Positions 47,864 through 60,338 of a stretch of DNA of 64,000 nucleotides are shown here, piece by piece. Numbering within the stretch: position 1 is the first letter of the stretch; every line of letters begins with the position of its first letter. This DNA is from Euphorbia lathyris (lineage: Eukaryota; Streptophyta; Magnoliopsida; Malpighiales; Euphorbiaceae), in assembly GCF_963576675.1 (NCBI RefSeq), contig NC_088919.1, positions 40,818,501 through 40,882,500 of the forward strand. Direction: 5' to 3'. The notes beneath the pieces were generated by a model. It was given only the letters and a program-made list of their open reading frames with translations, was not told the origin of the DNA and did not search any database. The translations under genes were made by a program, and so were the position numbers.

Positions 47864-48396
47864 GGGTAATTAATTTATTAGTGCCTATATTTTGACAAAA
47901 TACACTGTTTAGTCCCTTTATTTTTAAAAACACACGGTAAAGTCCCTAACATTTTTCTCGGTGAACTATTTAGTCCCTAACGTTTTTCTCGGTGAACTGT
48001 TTAGTCCATTCCGTTAGACTCTCATGAAGATTCTGTTAGTCAATTTGGATTTACGTTCTTCTTTTCCTTTAAACTCCAATGCATCTGAAATCAACTTTGA
48101 GTGTTCTTCTTCTTAATCGTTCAAATTCGTAAGCAATGGGTCTGTTCTTTTTCTTGTTTTCCATACAAATAGCTTCTTCTTCTAAATTGGATTTCCTCTT
48201 CTGAAGTTTGAAGGTAAATAGTAAATGGTAATTTAGTCATTTTCGAAGTCATAAACGGTAAAAAATCTAACAAACAGACGGAAGGACTAAACAGTTCACT
48301 GAGAAAAAGGTTAGGGACCTTACCATGTGTTTTTGAAAATACAGGGACTAAACAATATGTTTTATCAAAATATAAGGACTAATAAATTAATTACCC
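47864..48396. mobile_element. Mutator-like MITE (533 bp)
   Basis: Inverted ends GGGTAATTAATTTATTAGT and its near-complement, with arms of over 100 bp containing repeated TTTAGTCCCT phrases. A 9-bp duplication with one mismatch (TTATATTTT at 47855-47863; TTTTATTTT at 48397-48405) fits Mutator elements. The right flank is also the target of the Pack-MULE. Non-coding. Confidence 0.75.
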
Positions 48397-48406
48397 TTTT
48401 ATTTTT

Positions 48407-49703
48407 GGGAAAAGTACAAAAATAAACCTTGTGGTTACACCAATTTTCGAACAACACCCATGTGGTTTAAAAGTTTGCAAAGTGGTAACATGTACTTTAT
48501 TCCGTTAGCAAACACATACCAAATTGTGGTTTAAAAGTCAAAGGAAAAAGAGTTAATTTGGTCCTTATATTTATTTATTTTTATAAATTAACCCCCTTAT
48601 TACCTAATTATCACAAACAAACCCCAAAATAAAAATTAAAAATCAAATACACCATCTTCTCCATCTCTCTTTAATTTTTTTTTTTTCTCTTTGTTAATTT
48701 CTCTCTAAAATCAATTAAATTTTCATCTCTTTCTAAAAAATTGAATGAATCAAATCTTTAAATCTTAATACATTTACAATATCAAATCAAATGAATCAAA
48801 GATATCCAACATGAAGTCTGGGCTCCGTGATGCAACAACTTCTCTAGTATCAGATTTGATACCATTAGAAACATACAACATTAAATCCATTTTTTCTTTA
48901 AGCACCTCAAATTTTGATAGCATTCGTAACTGGAAGAAAAAACACATGAACTTCACAGATCAATGACACGGGAAAGTTTCCGAATCCGGTTTAATAAGAA
49001 GTCTCACTGCTTGATTGTGGCTTGGTAGAGAGCGTTCTTTGCATCAGGGCGGTTCGTTTCAAGGACACCTGCAACCTTATCAATCTTGCAATGAAGCTTA
49101 CTTGCTGCAATAAAACGTGATAATTCCCTGAAAAATAGATAAGCTTGACTTACACATCAATGAACTCCACCTTCTTAATAGCTTGAATTTTGTCATCCCA
49201 AGCTGTAAAGTAAAGAATACCAAGTCCATCTTCTACTCAACTGCAACTGTTTTGCTTTCTGTAAGCTTTAGTTGTTCCGATGAGCTTCTCCAACTTCACT
49301 TTCACCTAAGTTTTCTTCAGCATCAACAATCCTAACAAAGACAACTGAGTAAAAAAAAAAAAAATTCAATTGATTTTAGAGAGAGAAATTAACAAAGAGA
49401 AAAGAGAAAAAAAGAAGAAAAATAAAAAATTAAAGAGAGAGGGATAAGATGGTGTATTTGATTTTTAATTTTTATTTTGGGGTTTGTTTGTGATAATTAG
49501 ATAATAAGGGGGTTAATTTATAAAAATAAATAAACATAAGGACCAAATTAACTCTTTTTCTTTTGACTTTTAACACCGTTAGTCAATTTGGTATGTGTTT
49601 GCTAACGGAATGAAGTACATGGCACCACTTTACAAACTTTTAAACCACATGGGTGTTGTTCGAAAATTGGTGTAACCACAAGGTTTATTTTTGTACTTTT
49701 CCC
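48407..49703. mobile_element. Pack-MULE carrying RPN7 gene pieces
   Basis: Long inverted arms of about 310 bp (48407-48722 and 49364-49703) start GGGAAAAGTACAAAAATAAA and end with its complement. A perfect 9-bp duplication, TTTATTTTT, lies at 48398-48406 and 49704-49712. Both are Mutator hallmarks. The inside is not transposase but pieces of the 26S proteasome subunit gene RPN7 on the minus strand, so this is a gene-carrying non-autonomous MULE. Confidence 0.88.
48774..49345 (-). pseudogene. RPN7 (26S proteasome lid subunit) fragments inside the Pack-MULE
   Basis: Three pieces on the minus strand. (1) 49345-49290: VDAEENLGESEVGEAH, matching the N-terminal helical part of RPN7. (2) about 49280-49205: KLTESKTVAVE, a stop, then KMDLVFFTLQLG, the next part of the same region after a small gap. 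(3) 49127-48953: the last exon after a CAG acceptor, [16 protein letters not shown]...[16 protein letters not shown], a TGA at 49004-49006 where Gly is normal, then DFLLNRIRKLSRVIDL and the natural stop. The remaining sequence to 48774 is probably RPN7 3' untranslated DNA. The middle of the gene (including most of the PCI domain) is absent, so no proteasome subunit can be made. Introns are partly kept, so the source was DNA, not mRNA. Confidence 0.85.
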
Positions 49704-49712
49704 TTTATTTTT

Positions 49713-50004
49713 TTGTTGTTGGCTTTCATTAATTTCTCTTCAAGAAGAACGATAAAATTACCAAACTCGTTATTAATTTTTTTTTCTCTCTCTAATAAAC
49801 ATAATAAACTATCAATTTGGAAGTATTGAAAAGCTACATAATCTTTTTTATCACTTTTTTTTAACTTATTAATCTAATTAATTTGACAAAATAATAACCC
49901 CCATTTCATCTTTCCTAGATGATATCTTTTTTGAAAACTTTCCTAGATGATTAATTTGTATTTAAATTACTATTTCAACTAAATTTTATTATTTAAAATG
50001 CCTA
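49713..50004. other. AT-rich spacer
   Basis: No feature recognised between the Pack-MULE and the solo LTR. Confidence 0.5.
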
Positions 50005-50009
50005 CTTTT

Positions 50010-50338
50010 TGATGAAGCATCCGAGTTGTCTCGACTTCGGATGCCACCATCGAGCTCATCTACTACCCTTCGATATCGGATAGCTCATCAGGTCCACACA
50101 CCCTTAAAGCTCATCTTTAACAAGCCCAGGACTCCGGAGGTACTCAAGTCATTTACTACTGTTCCACCCAAAACCTATAAATAAGATTGATCATGCACTA
50201 TAATAGGGGTAATCTTTCTCTCACTATACTCTCTTTCTACACCTTATCATTCACTAATTTGATCGTGAGAGCGTATTCCAAGAACCGTTCTCAGCGCAGG
50301 TAGCCCGACAAGCGAATGTGGATCTTGACTCCTCATCA
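50010..50338 (+). repeat. Solo LTR (329 bp) of a gypsy-type element
   Basis: TGATGAAG...CTCATCA ends with a perfect 5-bp duplication CTTTT (50005-50009 and 50339-50343). A TATA box (CTATAAATAAG near 50177) is followed by a CT-rich stretch, giving the plus orientation. No internal region exists, so the element was lost by LTR-LTR recombination. The small size and layout resemble the Tat-like LTRs at 12256 and 32364, but it is a different family. Confidence 0.8.
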
Positions 50339-50343
50339 CTTTT

Positions 50344-51452
50344 TATTACGGATGAAAGGAGTACTGTTATATTATCTTTATTTTATATCCGCCAAAAAGA
50401 AATAGAATAAGACCACATTTATTTGTCAGAAAATATTGTGCTGAAAAATAATTTTTTGATTTTCCATTATTTGTTTGTATAAATCAATAAGAAATTTTAA
50501 GTTGATAAACATAAAAATATATAAAGAAAAATGTTTTGCCATTTCATAAAAAGTAAAATATTGTTATATACCTTTTGAAAGCCGACTTTATTTTTTCTTA
50601 CTCTTTTGAAAACAACAATCATCGACCACTTATTTTCGTTGTTGTAGTCAAACACCGGAATTTTTTTTCCTTACCCAATATTTTCCAACAAACAAATGAA
50701 CATAAATTACAAATTTGTTTCTTTTGCCCTTAATATTTCCAACCTGGATCAATAAGAGTCTCGTTTATAAGTTCTCATGTATAGTGCAAAATTGGGCCAG
50801 ATTGTATAATTTACTACTTTACAAGTATATTTGTACTTTCCGGAGAGCTAACGTTTTTTAGAAGTATAAATATATCAAAATCGTACAATTTTGTTCTTAT
50901 GTTTCCAATTTGAAGCAATTTGAAATCCAAGAAACGAAAACCATAAACAAGTCCATTATCTAGACCCAAAGCTGCTCCAAATTGGAAATTGAGGCCAGAA
51001 TGGTATATTTTCAAAGTTAAAGATATATTTGTACGTTATGAAAAACAAATTTAAACTTTATCCTAATAGAAATAGTACTTTTTAAAGAAATTTAAGGTAT
51101 TATCTTATTAACCAGGATATCTCGTAAACCTCCTAAACTTATTTAAAATGTCTCATCAACACCATAAATTTACATGACAAAACAAAAAGAAATTTAGATA
51201 AGTTAAAATGTGTATTAAGTTAAGCAAATTCAGAAGATTAGTACAATAGATCATTGTAATCATTTCATAAAGGTAATACGTCACTTTAAACAAGTTTAGA
51301 GAACTATTGTAAATGAATTCACTAAGCTAAGTTCAGGTAGCCAATCAGACAAATGCAAGGATCCCCCCTAATGTATTAAGACTTCTTTAATTGTTATGAT
51401 ATAATATAATAATCATATAACGTATTGTAACATCATTAACATTTTTCAGACA
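50344..51452. other. Intergenic, no feature recognised
   Basis: AT-rich. No convincing frame, terminal repeat or RNA gene. Confidence 0.5.
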
Positions 51453-51469
51453 TGGTCTTGGACAAAAAT

Positions 51470-54400
51470 AATTTCGTCTGTGAGGGTCACTTGGTGGCAT
51501 TTACAGCCGGTCCCAAGCCCGGACAAAGGAGGAGGGTTGCGGTAGGTTTGTGGCGGCCAGCGTAAAACTTAGCCACATCTTATGACATGAACCATAATAT
51601 GAATATTGTGGGGGCGTTCCCTACTCAGCGACGCGCTGCACTTCTTAGACCCGGGTGTAGCGAAAATATGCAAGGGTTGCTAGGTCGTCGCCCCGAAGCG
51701 GCGCGCCACCCCAAGACCCGGGGGTGGTGTCAAATATGCAAGGGTTGCGGGTAAATAAGCTAGTCCACGGTAATGGTATGGGTAGGGGTAATAGGTTACG
51801 CTTTGGGGCATGGAACATAGGCTCTTTGACAGGAAAATTAGCTGAAATTGTAGATGTTATGAAGAGGAGGAGAATAAATATAATGTGCCTACAAGAAACC
51901 AAGTGGGTTGGAGCCAAGGCTAGAGAGATAGCTCATTGGGGTTATAAATTGTGGTACTTAGGAAAGGATAAGGGTAGAAATGGATAGGTATTCTTATTGA
52001 TAGGGAGTATATTGATGATGTAGTAGCGGTGTCTAGGAAGAGCGATGGAATTACGAGTGTTAAGCTTGTGATAGGAGATGAGGTTGTGAATGTCATAAGT
52101 GCATATGCGCCACAAATAGGATTAGATGTCTCTATAAGACAAGCTTTTTGGGAGGACTTGGAGGAAGTGGTGCAACAGGTTCCTAGCGATGAAAAGATGG
52201 TACTAGGTGGTGATCTCAATGGACACGTAGGTTCTAGGCGAGATGGGTTTGAGAGTGTTCATGAAGGGTATAGTTTTGGAGATAAAAATGAAGCAGGAAA
52301 TGTTATCTTGGAATTCGCATCAGCCTATGACTTGAGTATCATGAACACATGATTTATGAAAAGAATATCCCACTTAGTGACTTATCGGAGTGGCGGTAAT
52401 GCGAGCCAAATTGACTTCTTCCTAGTAAGGAGTGCTTGGAGAAAGAGTTATATTGATTGTAAGGTGATCCCTGGTGAGAGTACGACAACCCAACATAGAG
52501 TAGTGGTGCTTGATTTTCGAAGTAGGAGATGTATGAGAAAACGAACACCACAAGTAGAGACTAAGATTAAGTGGTGGAAACTGCAAGGGGAGAATCAACA
52601 AAAATTTGTGGATGAGATGGCCAAAAAAGATATTTGGACTTGTAATATGGATTTAGATATAGATTCGATATGGACTAAGATGGAGCATAGTATAAGGGAA
52701 GTAGCGAAGAAAGTTCTAGGGGAATCTAAAGGTAGCATGCCACCAGGTAAGGACACATCTTGGTGGACAGAAGAAGTACGACAAGCAGTAAAGAGTAAGC
52801 GAGAATCCTATAAAATATTAGGGAAGTGCAGGAGTGATGAGAACTACGAAAAGTACAAAGAGGCTAAAAGGGAAGTAAAGAAGGTCATACGAGATGCTAG
52901 AGCAAAGGTGAATCGAGATCTGTACACAAGATTGGATACGAAGGAAGGGGAAAGAGACATATATAGAATTGCTCGGATGAGAGATAGGAAGACGCGAGAT
53001 CTCAGAAAAGTTAAATGTGTGAAGGATGTGGCCCAAAAAGTCCTAGTTGGAGATAAGGATATCAAGGAACGATGAAGGTCCTATTTTGATAACTTATTTT
53101 ATGGAGAGCTTGGACAAGAGGTTGGAGATATAAGTATCCCTCACGATATGATAAATCGTGAATGCATACGGAGAATTCAAAAGGGTGAAGTCAAAATGAC
53201 ATTAAATAAGATGAGATTGAAGAAAGCAGTAGGACCTGATGGCATCCCTATTGAGATTTGGAGATATTTGGGAGAGAGAGGAATCGAATGGTTGACGACG
53301 TTCTTCAACAAAATTTGGAGAAACAATAAGATGCCATCCGAATTGAGGAAAAGTATTCTAATCTCGTTGTATAAGAACAAAGGTGATGTCCAAGATTGTG
53401 CCAACTATCGAGGAATCAAATTAATGAGTCACACTATGAAACTGTGGGAGCGAGTGATCGAACAAAGGCTAAGGAGGACGGTGAAGATCTCGGAAAACCA
53501 GTTTGGCTTTATGCCGGAAAGATCAACTATGGAAGCCATCCACCTAATGAGACAATTAATGGAGCACTATCGAAATAAGAAGAAAGACTTGCATATGGTT
53601 TTCATTGACTTGGAGAAGGCATATGATAAGGTACCAAGGGAAGTACTTTGGTGGGCCCTAATAAGGAAAGACATTTCGCGGAAATATGTTGACATCATAA
53701 AGGACATGTATGAGGGAGCATGCATGAGTGTACGCACCAGTGTTGGGAAGACTGAAGAGTTCCCTATTACGATTGGAGTGCATCAAGGTTCTGCACTAAG
53801 CCCTTTTCTTTTTGCCATCGTTATGGATGAACTAACGAGTTCACTTCAAGATGGTATACCATGGTGTATGTTGTTTGCAGATGATATTGTGTTGGTTGAT
53901 GAGACGAAAGAAGGCGTGGAGAGGAAGTTGGAACTATGGAGACAAACTTTAGAATCTAGAGGCTTTAAGCTGAGCCGAAGTAAGACAGAATATTTGAAGT
54001 GTAAGTTTAGCGGCGATAGGAGTAGGGAGGCAGGGACAATCACACTAGATGGGAGAGTTGTTCAGGCATCGGATTGCTTTCGGTATTTAGGATCTATTAT
54101 CCAAACGGATGGAGAAGTAGATGAAGATGTTGCTCATAGGATTAAATCTGGTTGGGCGAAGTGGGAGAGTGCTACGGGTTTCCTTTGTGACCCCGGCATG
54201 CCAAATAGATTGAAGGGAAAATTCTACCGCACGGCAATCAGACCAGCACTGTTATATGGTACGGAGTGTTGGTCAGTGAAACACGGTCACACTCATAAGA
54301 TGTCTGTGACGGAGATGCGTATGTTGAGATGGATGTGTGGTCATACGAGAAAGGATCGGGTGAGTAATGAAATAATTAGGACAAAAGTAGGGGTTACATC

Positions 54401-54721
54401 TATTGAGAATAAAATAAGGAAAAACCGACTAAGGTGGTTTGGCCATGTAAGTCGAAGAGCGCTTGATGCGCCGATTAGGAGGACTGAAGAGTGGCAAAGG
54501 GATGTAGTGGTGAGAGGTAGGGGAAGACCTAAGCAAACTTGGAAGAGGGTGATCAAGAGTGATATGAGTGTATTGGGGATTGAGGAAAATATGGTTGTGG
54601 ATAGGAAAGAGTGGAGGGAGAGAATTTGTATCGCTGACACGACTTGATTTCACGATTTTATATGATTGTTCATGTTAGCCGACCTTGAATCATTTCGGGA
54701 CTAAAACTTTGTTGTTGTTGT
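51470..54721 (+). mobile_element. RTE-type LINE, nearly full length
   Basis: 3,252-bp element with a 17-bp duplication TGGTCTTGGACAAAAAT at 51453-51469 and 54722-54738. It begins with the GGTCCCAAGCCCGGACAAAG leader seen in plant RTE elements and ends with CGGGACTAAAACTTTGTTG followed by TTG repeats instead of a poly(A) tail, which is also an RTE trait. The single reading frame encodes endonuclease and reverse transcriptase. Confidence 0.92.
51724..54647 (+). pseudogene. RTE endonuclease/reverse transcriptase, interrupted
   Basis: The protein runs from an apurinic-type endonuclease (FGAWNIGSLTGK near 51805, LQETKW near 51890, GGDLNGHVG near 52210, SQIDFFLV near 52405) through a linker to a reverse transcriptase ([10 protein letters not shown] near 53230, YRGIKL near 53405, FIDLEKAYD near 53605, FADDIVL near 53875) and a C-terminal conserved tail ([13 protein letters not shown] near 54320; [11 protein letters not shown] near 54525). 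It is broken by one frameshift near 51985 and two in-frame TGA codons at 52350 and 53073, where the family is likely to have Trp. The remaining frame is open for 499 codons. Recently active but now defective. Confidence 0.9.
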
Positions 54722-54738
54722 TGGTCTTGGACAAAAAT

Positions 54739-55482
54739 CCAAAGCAGCTGTGAAAATCATTATTGTGTATGTTTTATCACCGGTCAATAGCAGCAACCAA
54801 GTAAAGCTTATATTTGGTTAAGTCTACAACTTTAAATCAAATTACTGGAATCTCTATTACATTCCCATCCCACAGTTTCAACACGAACAACATAACATTT
54901 CTTAAATGGACATCAAGCATCTAAAACATTTTTATTCCGCACTGTATAGGAGTTTCGGAAAGACTATGTCTTCCAAGTTATCTGAATTCAAATTGGTCTT
55001 AACAAAGATACTACTTCAAGATGGCAGAAAGAAAAACAGACCAGTTCAAAAGGAATAAATAAGACTTTCAAATCTAGAGACCTATTTCAGTTCTTAACAT
55101 GATACAAGAAACTCAAAACTACTTAAAAGAATTCCGATAAAATCTTACAACCATTAAGAAAACAAACTCTGTCATCAGGATTGTGCGGTCATTTGCTACG
55201 GCATTTTATCATCAACCCAAAAAGACTCCCGAAGTTTAAAACTCAACACTCCTCACTCTCTCTACACCAGTTGTATCGCAAAAATAAAACATAGTTAAGC
55301 TGAATAGGTTCTCTGCAAAGATAGATCCCGAAGAAGATGATTAGATTAGAGATCCAAGTAACCAAATAATAGTCTCTGAGTAATTAGACAAATATAATTC
55401 AGCACACCAGAAGATCCTTTGTTATGTATAGAATCAGTGGACCACAAATGCTTACTAGTTTACGGGTAATGACTATAAGGTG
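54739..55482. other. 3' flank of the AGPR gene
   Basis: AT-rich sequence after the RTE LINE. It probably holds the 3' untranslated region of the minus-strand AGPR gene. No other gene was seen. Confidence 0.5.
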
Positions 55483-58400
55483 TTATGGAAACAATGGCAG
55501 GTAGCCAAGCCCTGTATTTTCTGGAAATCCCATCATTATGTTTAGATTTTGTACAGCTTGCCCGGAAGCTCCCTTCACAAGATTATCAATCTGCACCACC
55601 ATTTTCAAGATTTTAAGAGCTTAGCTAATGCAATGTGAAAAACAAACCAAGTTCAGCATAATGGTAGAGTAACTGATACATACCACTGATATAATAATTG
55701 CTCTTCCAGGAATTCGATCAGGAAAAACATTCATGTAACAGTAGTTAGAACCTCGAACATCATGAGTACGAGGAATAACTCCTTTTTCCAGTATTTTGAC
55801 AAATTCTTCATTCTGAGATAGAAGTTAACAGCGAAAAAAGTAACAAAAACTTGATCAGAAAAAGAAATGATAGACAAAAGCAAAACAAAAATTATGCATA
55901 TGAACAGTGCTCTCTCAAATACAATCCCTTCAAATCCAACCCTGAACTGCCAAGCTGCAGGGAGAAAAGAGATTTCACAGGCTGTCCTGCCTATCAAACA
56001 AATGGGAATAGAGAAACCACTGAAAATCACTTGTTTAGCAGAAATATCATTAACACTGTTATAACATTTATTTAAAAATGGTTTGGGGGATAACTATTTA
56101 TCACTGCATTCTTGAGCATAGATATAGTTCCTGACTTAACTTTAAGATGAAGCACCTAAAAACACATCTGCAAAAATCAGTAGGGAATGAACTTCTATCT
56201 GTTCCGCTGATAGTTGAATATGTTTCCACAGATGGTACAGAAAACAGTTTATTCCTTAACCAGTGGTATTGTTGAACAGAAATATGAAGTCCTGATATGT
56301 CCAGCAGTTAAACATACCTCATAGGAAACCTTCAATTGCTTGTACAAATCCTCAGTTGTCACTCCTGAAGCCATTTCCACATATATAGTTGATTGCATCC
56401 CACGGGTCTAAAGAATAGCAAAAGAGATGCTAAAGGATGCATTCTTTTGTAAGCATGAAAACAAAATGAATCAGTTACATCGTCCATGGAAATGATTTTT
56501 ACCATTGGCATCAAGTGTGGAGTAAAACTGACAGTTACTTTCGACTGTGCAGCATCAGATAGTCCCTGTTCAATCTCTGGAACTGCATATCAAAATCAAA
56601 TTCCATATTACTTCAAATTAAAACTCAATATGACAAGATTTGGATTATAAATCAGAAGATTGATATGAGAATTCAAAATTCTTAATAAAAGACTACAAAA
56701 GATTATAAGGCTGTCTAATAGATAAGGGCCCAGTTTCTATGATCACCATGACGGTGCCTTGTAACTCCATAGGACATAATTCCTTCCGTTAATTCAGTAT
56801 ACAGATTTGCCACCTTGGCACCGCGCCCTACACAATGCACCAGCAAGTAAGACGATGAAGAAATTGAAGCTAGTAGCAAAGGTAACTTACTACCGGTGTA
56901 AAGATGAGGAGAGACACGAACCTGCTCCGCTCACACCTGATTTTGAGTCAATAATGATATTTTTATGTTCAATGAGATTAGCCTGCAACAATCAGATTCC
57001 ATTGATAATTCAATAAAGAAAGAGCTTCTGTTTTTTTTATCAGAATCCCCAGCACAGTTTGGAATTATCAGAATGCCAGGACATCAAACATAATAAGACA
57101 AGACAGACTTGAGACACGGTAAGATTTTTCTGCAGCAATATCTCAAAACTAACAGAACTGAGTAATTAAATGACTACCAAATGACAATTGGATATATTTT
57201 AAAATTACGAGATCATATGAAAAGAAAATTTCCAGCCAGAAAGTAGCATGATTTTCAAGAACAATCTTCCCATAGCAGAACATGGAGAAGTAATCAATTA
57301 TACAAGAGAAAAAAATGATAGAACTTAAAAACAGACACAGACCTTTATTAAAGGAACAAGAGGCAGTTGAATTGATGTTGGATAACACCCAGGATTAGCA
57401 ACTAAATGTGCATTTTTTATTTCTTCTCTGAAAATCTCTGTCAGACCATATATAGCTTCTCCCTACATCCACATAAAAAGAACTCAATCTGAATAAATTC
57501 ATGAATTTGCAACGAGGACAACAACCATTCAAGAAAGAGATGAACAAAAAAATAAAAATAAGTAAATAAATAATCCTAGAGCATCTTCCTCTTGCACAAT
57601 CAACTTAATGTGTTTCACATTTCAAAAACTAATCAGTCCTAAAGTCTAAAAGTTTCATGAGAAACTAGGTCTATTTCTTCCTCATATTAAATATTCTCCA
57701 AGACATGTAAATGCATATATAGATCTATTCATATTGTGAAATATTAGGTAAGAGTTTATGTACTTAGAAGGGAGATAGATATGAGGTACCTCACCTGCAA
57801 ATCAGGTGCTCTATGTGATTGCCCATACCATTCTTCATACTCTGAAATATGACGTAGCCGGAAGTCCTGATAAATTGTTAGAACTTCAAATTATTGGTTC
57901 AAACCTTAATTGGAATTATTTGAACAATTCAAACTACTGAGGGTGCTGAAAACATACTGCAGAGAGATCTACAATTTTTAACCCCTTTGGAAGACCCATG
58001 ATGATTTCCTGCAGCACATACAAGAAGAAAGGATCAATTATTGCAACAAAAAGGCTCATTGAGAATTTTCAAATTAAAGGTTAAATTCATTAGACCTCAA
58101 CTATTGCAAAAAAATGGATTTAAATACATCGGGAACTAGAACATACTTGTGTGGTTCCATGAGGCAAACAACAAAAGACAGCATCTACATCAGAAAAACT
58201 TGCATCATTCGTAGATACCAAAACAGGTAGATCCTAGGAAAAAAAAAAAAAAATTAAAATACACAGGAAAGAATGATATTCATAGATAAAGAAGACATAA
58301 AAGAACACGTATATGTCCAAGTCATACCTTTTGTGTGATAAAATGAGGAAACACAGAGTCCATTGATTTGCCAGCATTTCTATCAGCAGTCATAACCGAA

Positions 58401-59196
58401 ATACCAAAAAAGGGATGATTTGCAAGGAGTCGAATGATCTGATAAGAAACGAATAGGATAATATCATCTAATTCTTTTCTTAGTTTTGTTTTAGCAGATG
58501 CAACTCCCATAATAAATAAAATAAAAATATATATACGCAACTGTGAAAATTTAGAATCGAAATTCTTTTTTCACTTCGAATCTTGCAAATTTCAAATCTG
58601 TACTTCCTATCTGCATTAGAGATATACAGCAATCTGTCATCCTAAAGTATCAAAGTTTTGCATTTTGATCATTAAAAATATGAAACACTTCTCTCAAGTG
58701 TCTACTAAATTTTCAAGGAGAAACTTAATGATCATAACCAATGAGCACAATTATCAATAGGAAAAGTTCCTCTCATAATAACATTACCTAAAACCAAATT
58801 TACCAATTGGTCATCTTTCTTCCTCTCTAGCTAGCTCACCCAACAAAAAAACAAAAGCAAACATAATAAACAGAAAAATTGCACAAACCTCCGCACCAGT
58901 ATAACCACTGGCACCAAGAAGAGCAACTCGGACTTCCTTTTCCTGCTTAGAATTTCTAATTACTAGACTTCTAGGTGACAATGCCGTGGATCTTCCAACA
59001 TAGAGCCTGCATTCATCTCGTTTTCTCAACTTCGAAAATTTCACTTCATCCTGAATTCAAATGCGCATTCAAAAGTATCGCTTTAAATTGGAAACGAAAA
59101 AGAAGTTAGTGAAAATGAAAATCCTGATCATCAACCACTGACCTTCCACAAGCACCCTCTGTTGCTGCAAATTGAACTGAAAACCGAAGTACTCAT
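55483..59196 (-). CDS. argC: N-acetyl-gamma-glutamyl-phosphate reductase, plastid
   Basis: Third enzyme of arginine (ornithine) synthesis; reduces N-acetylglutamyl phosphate to the semialdehyde with NADPH, in plastids. Complete in 13 exons on the minus strand: 59196-59143, 59050-58889, 58438-58328, 58233-58147, 58008-57958, 57866-57795, 57462-57343, 56982-56922, 56827-56747, 56582-56503, 56407-56318, 55812-55684, 55590-55483. Every join keeps frame with GT/AG sites, giving 401 residues, the length I recall for the Arabidopsis enzyme. A Ser-rich transit peptide leads; GASGYTGAE (residues 64-72) binds the nucleotide; NPGCYPT holds the catalytic Cys at 205; SGVSGAGRGAK and [10 protein letters not shown] follow. 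No lesion was found. It is the best-supported gene of the window. Confidence 0.96.
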
Positions 59197-59279
59197 TTTC
59201 TCTAACAAATAGTGTACAGTTAGGGACAAATCGGATGGTACAGTATAACTTTATGAGATGGTACAATGGTTTTACTTTG

Positions 59280-60130
59280 AGAAGTTAGGATTGCGGCTTT
59301 TGTAGGAATTGGACTCTTTTATTGAGTGATAGTGAAATTAGGGGCTCAAGTTCAAGAAAAAAGAATGAAAGACAGCTTCTTTTTTTCCTAATTCCTATCA
59401 GAAGCCACCAAAATGACAGTAACTTGCCAAAACCCTAGATTTTGAGAGTGAAAGGGTTTTTGTGATGGAATTCGAGTGAGAAGTCATTTTATTTGATGGG
59501 CTAAGATTAGAAATCACCTAAAATTTACAATTTGCCCGTCTATGCAGATAGCAGAAAATTTTGGACAAGTTGCCAAGAAAATAGGTCCGATGCGATTAGG
59601 GGTGGCACGGTTCGGTTAACCGATCTATAAGGTAATAAAATTAAACGAACCAAAACCGATCCAAACGTATTGGTTAACCGTTCGTTTAGTTAACCATAAA
59701 TCCACGGTTAATCATAATTTAATCAAGACCTATATCATATAACATGTTGAAGATCAAGAGTAGCTATCCTTGTATTAATGATTAAATATTAGATAGCATT
59801 ATATATAGAGGTTTGAAAGAGTCAAATTAGAAATTTTACCAAACAAGCAGAACAACAGAAATTGGATTACAACTAGAAATTGGATTAATCCTTAGAAAAT
59901 TGGGTATAGGTCCTTAAAATTCAATAATTGGGAACTTAAAATTCATTCTAAATACAAAAAGTCAATAATAACTAAGGTAGCAGCTGTTCTTGCTTTATTT
60001 CAAAGCTCTCTGTTTATCAATGGCTGAAACAGAAAATACCCAAATCCAAGCCACATTGAACGAAAAGATAAAGACAGTAAACCCAGACATCAGCAAACCC
60101 AGACATCAGCAAACCCAGACATTGCTACTT
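59280..60130. other. Promoter-side DNA of AGPR and hAT-end remnant
   Basis: 59197-59500 is upstream of the AGPR gene. From 59599, TAGGGGTGGCACGGTTCGG and following GGTTAACCG motifs look like one end of an hAT-type element related to 8762-10211, without a recognisable second end. The rest is AT-rich. Confidence 0.5.
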
Positions 60131-60300
60131 ACTTTAATCAACTAGGGTGGTGAGAGATTGGAACGACGGCGGTGTAAAACGACGGTGGTGCGAGACGGAA
60201 CAACGACGGTGCGAGACGGAACGACAGTGGTGCGAGAAAGAACGACGCTGCGAGATCGCTCGGAAGGGATGGAGGAACGACGGTGCGAGGAGATGGAATG
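60071..60300. repeat. Short tandem repeats
   Basis: AACCCAGACATCAGC-type 17-bp copies at 60078-60125, then GACGGTGGTGCGAGACGGAAC-like copies of 18-24 bp from 60160 to 60300. The frame across this (60147-60368) is repeat-driven and not accepted as a gene. Confidence 0.7.
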
Positions 60301-60338
60301 CTTGGCGTCTTCTTTTGTTCTTTTTAGGTTTTAAGAAT

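Noticed and set aside
51645..51917. Minus-strand frame with signal-peptide-like start
   Set aside because: Shadow of the RTE LINE leader and endonuclease.
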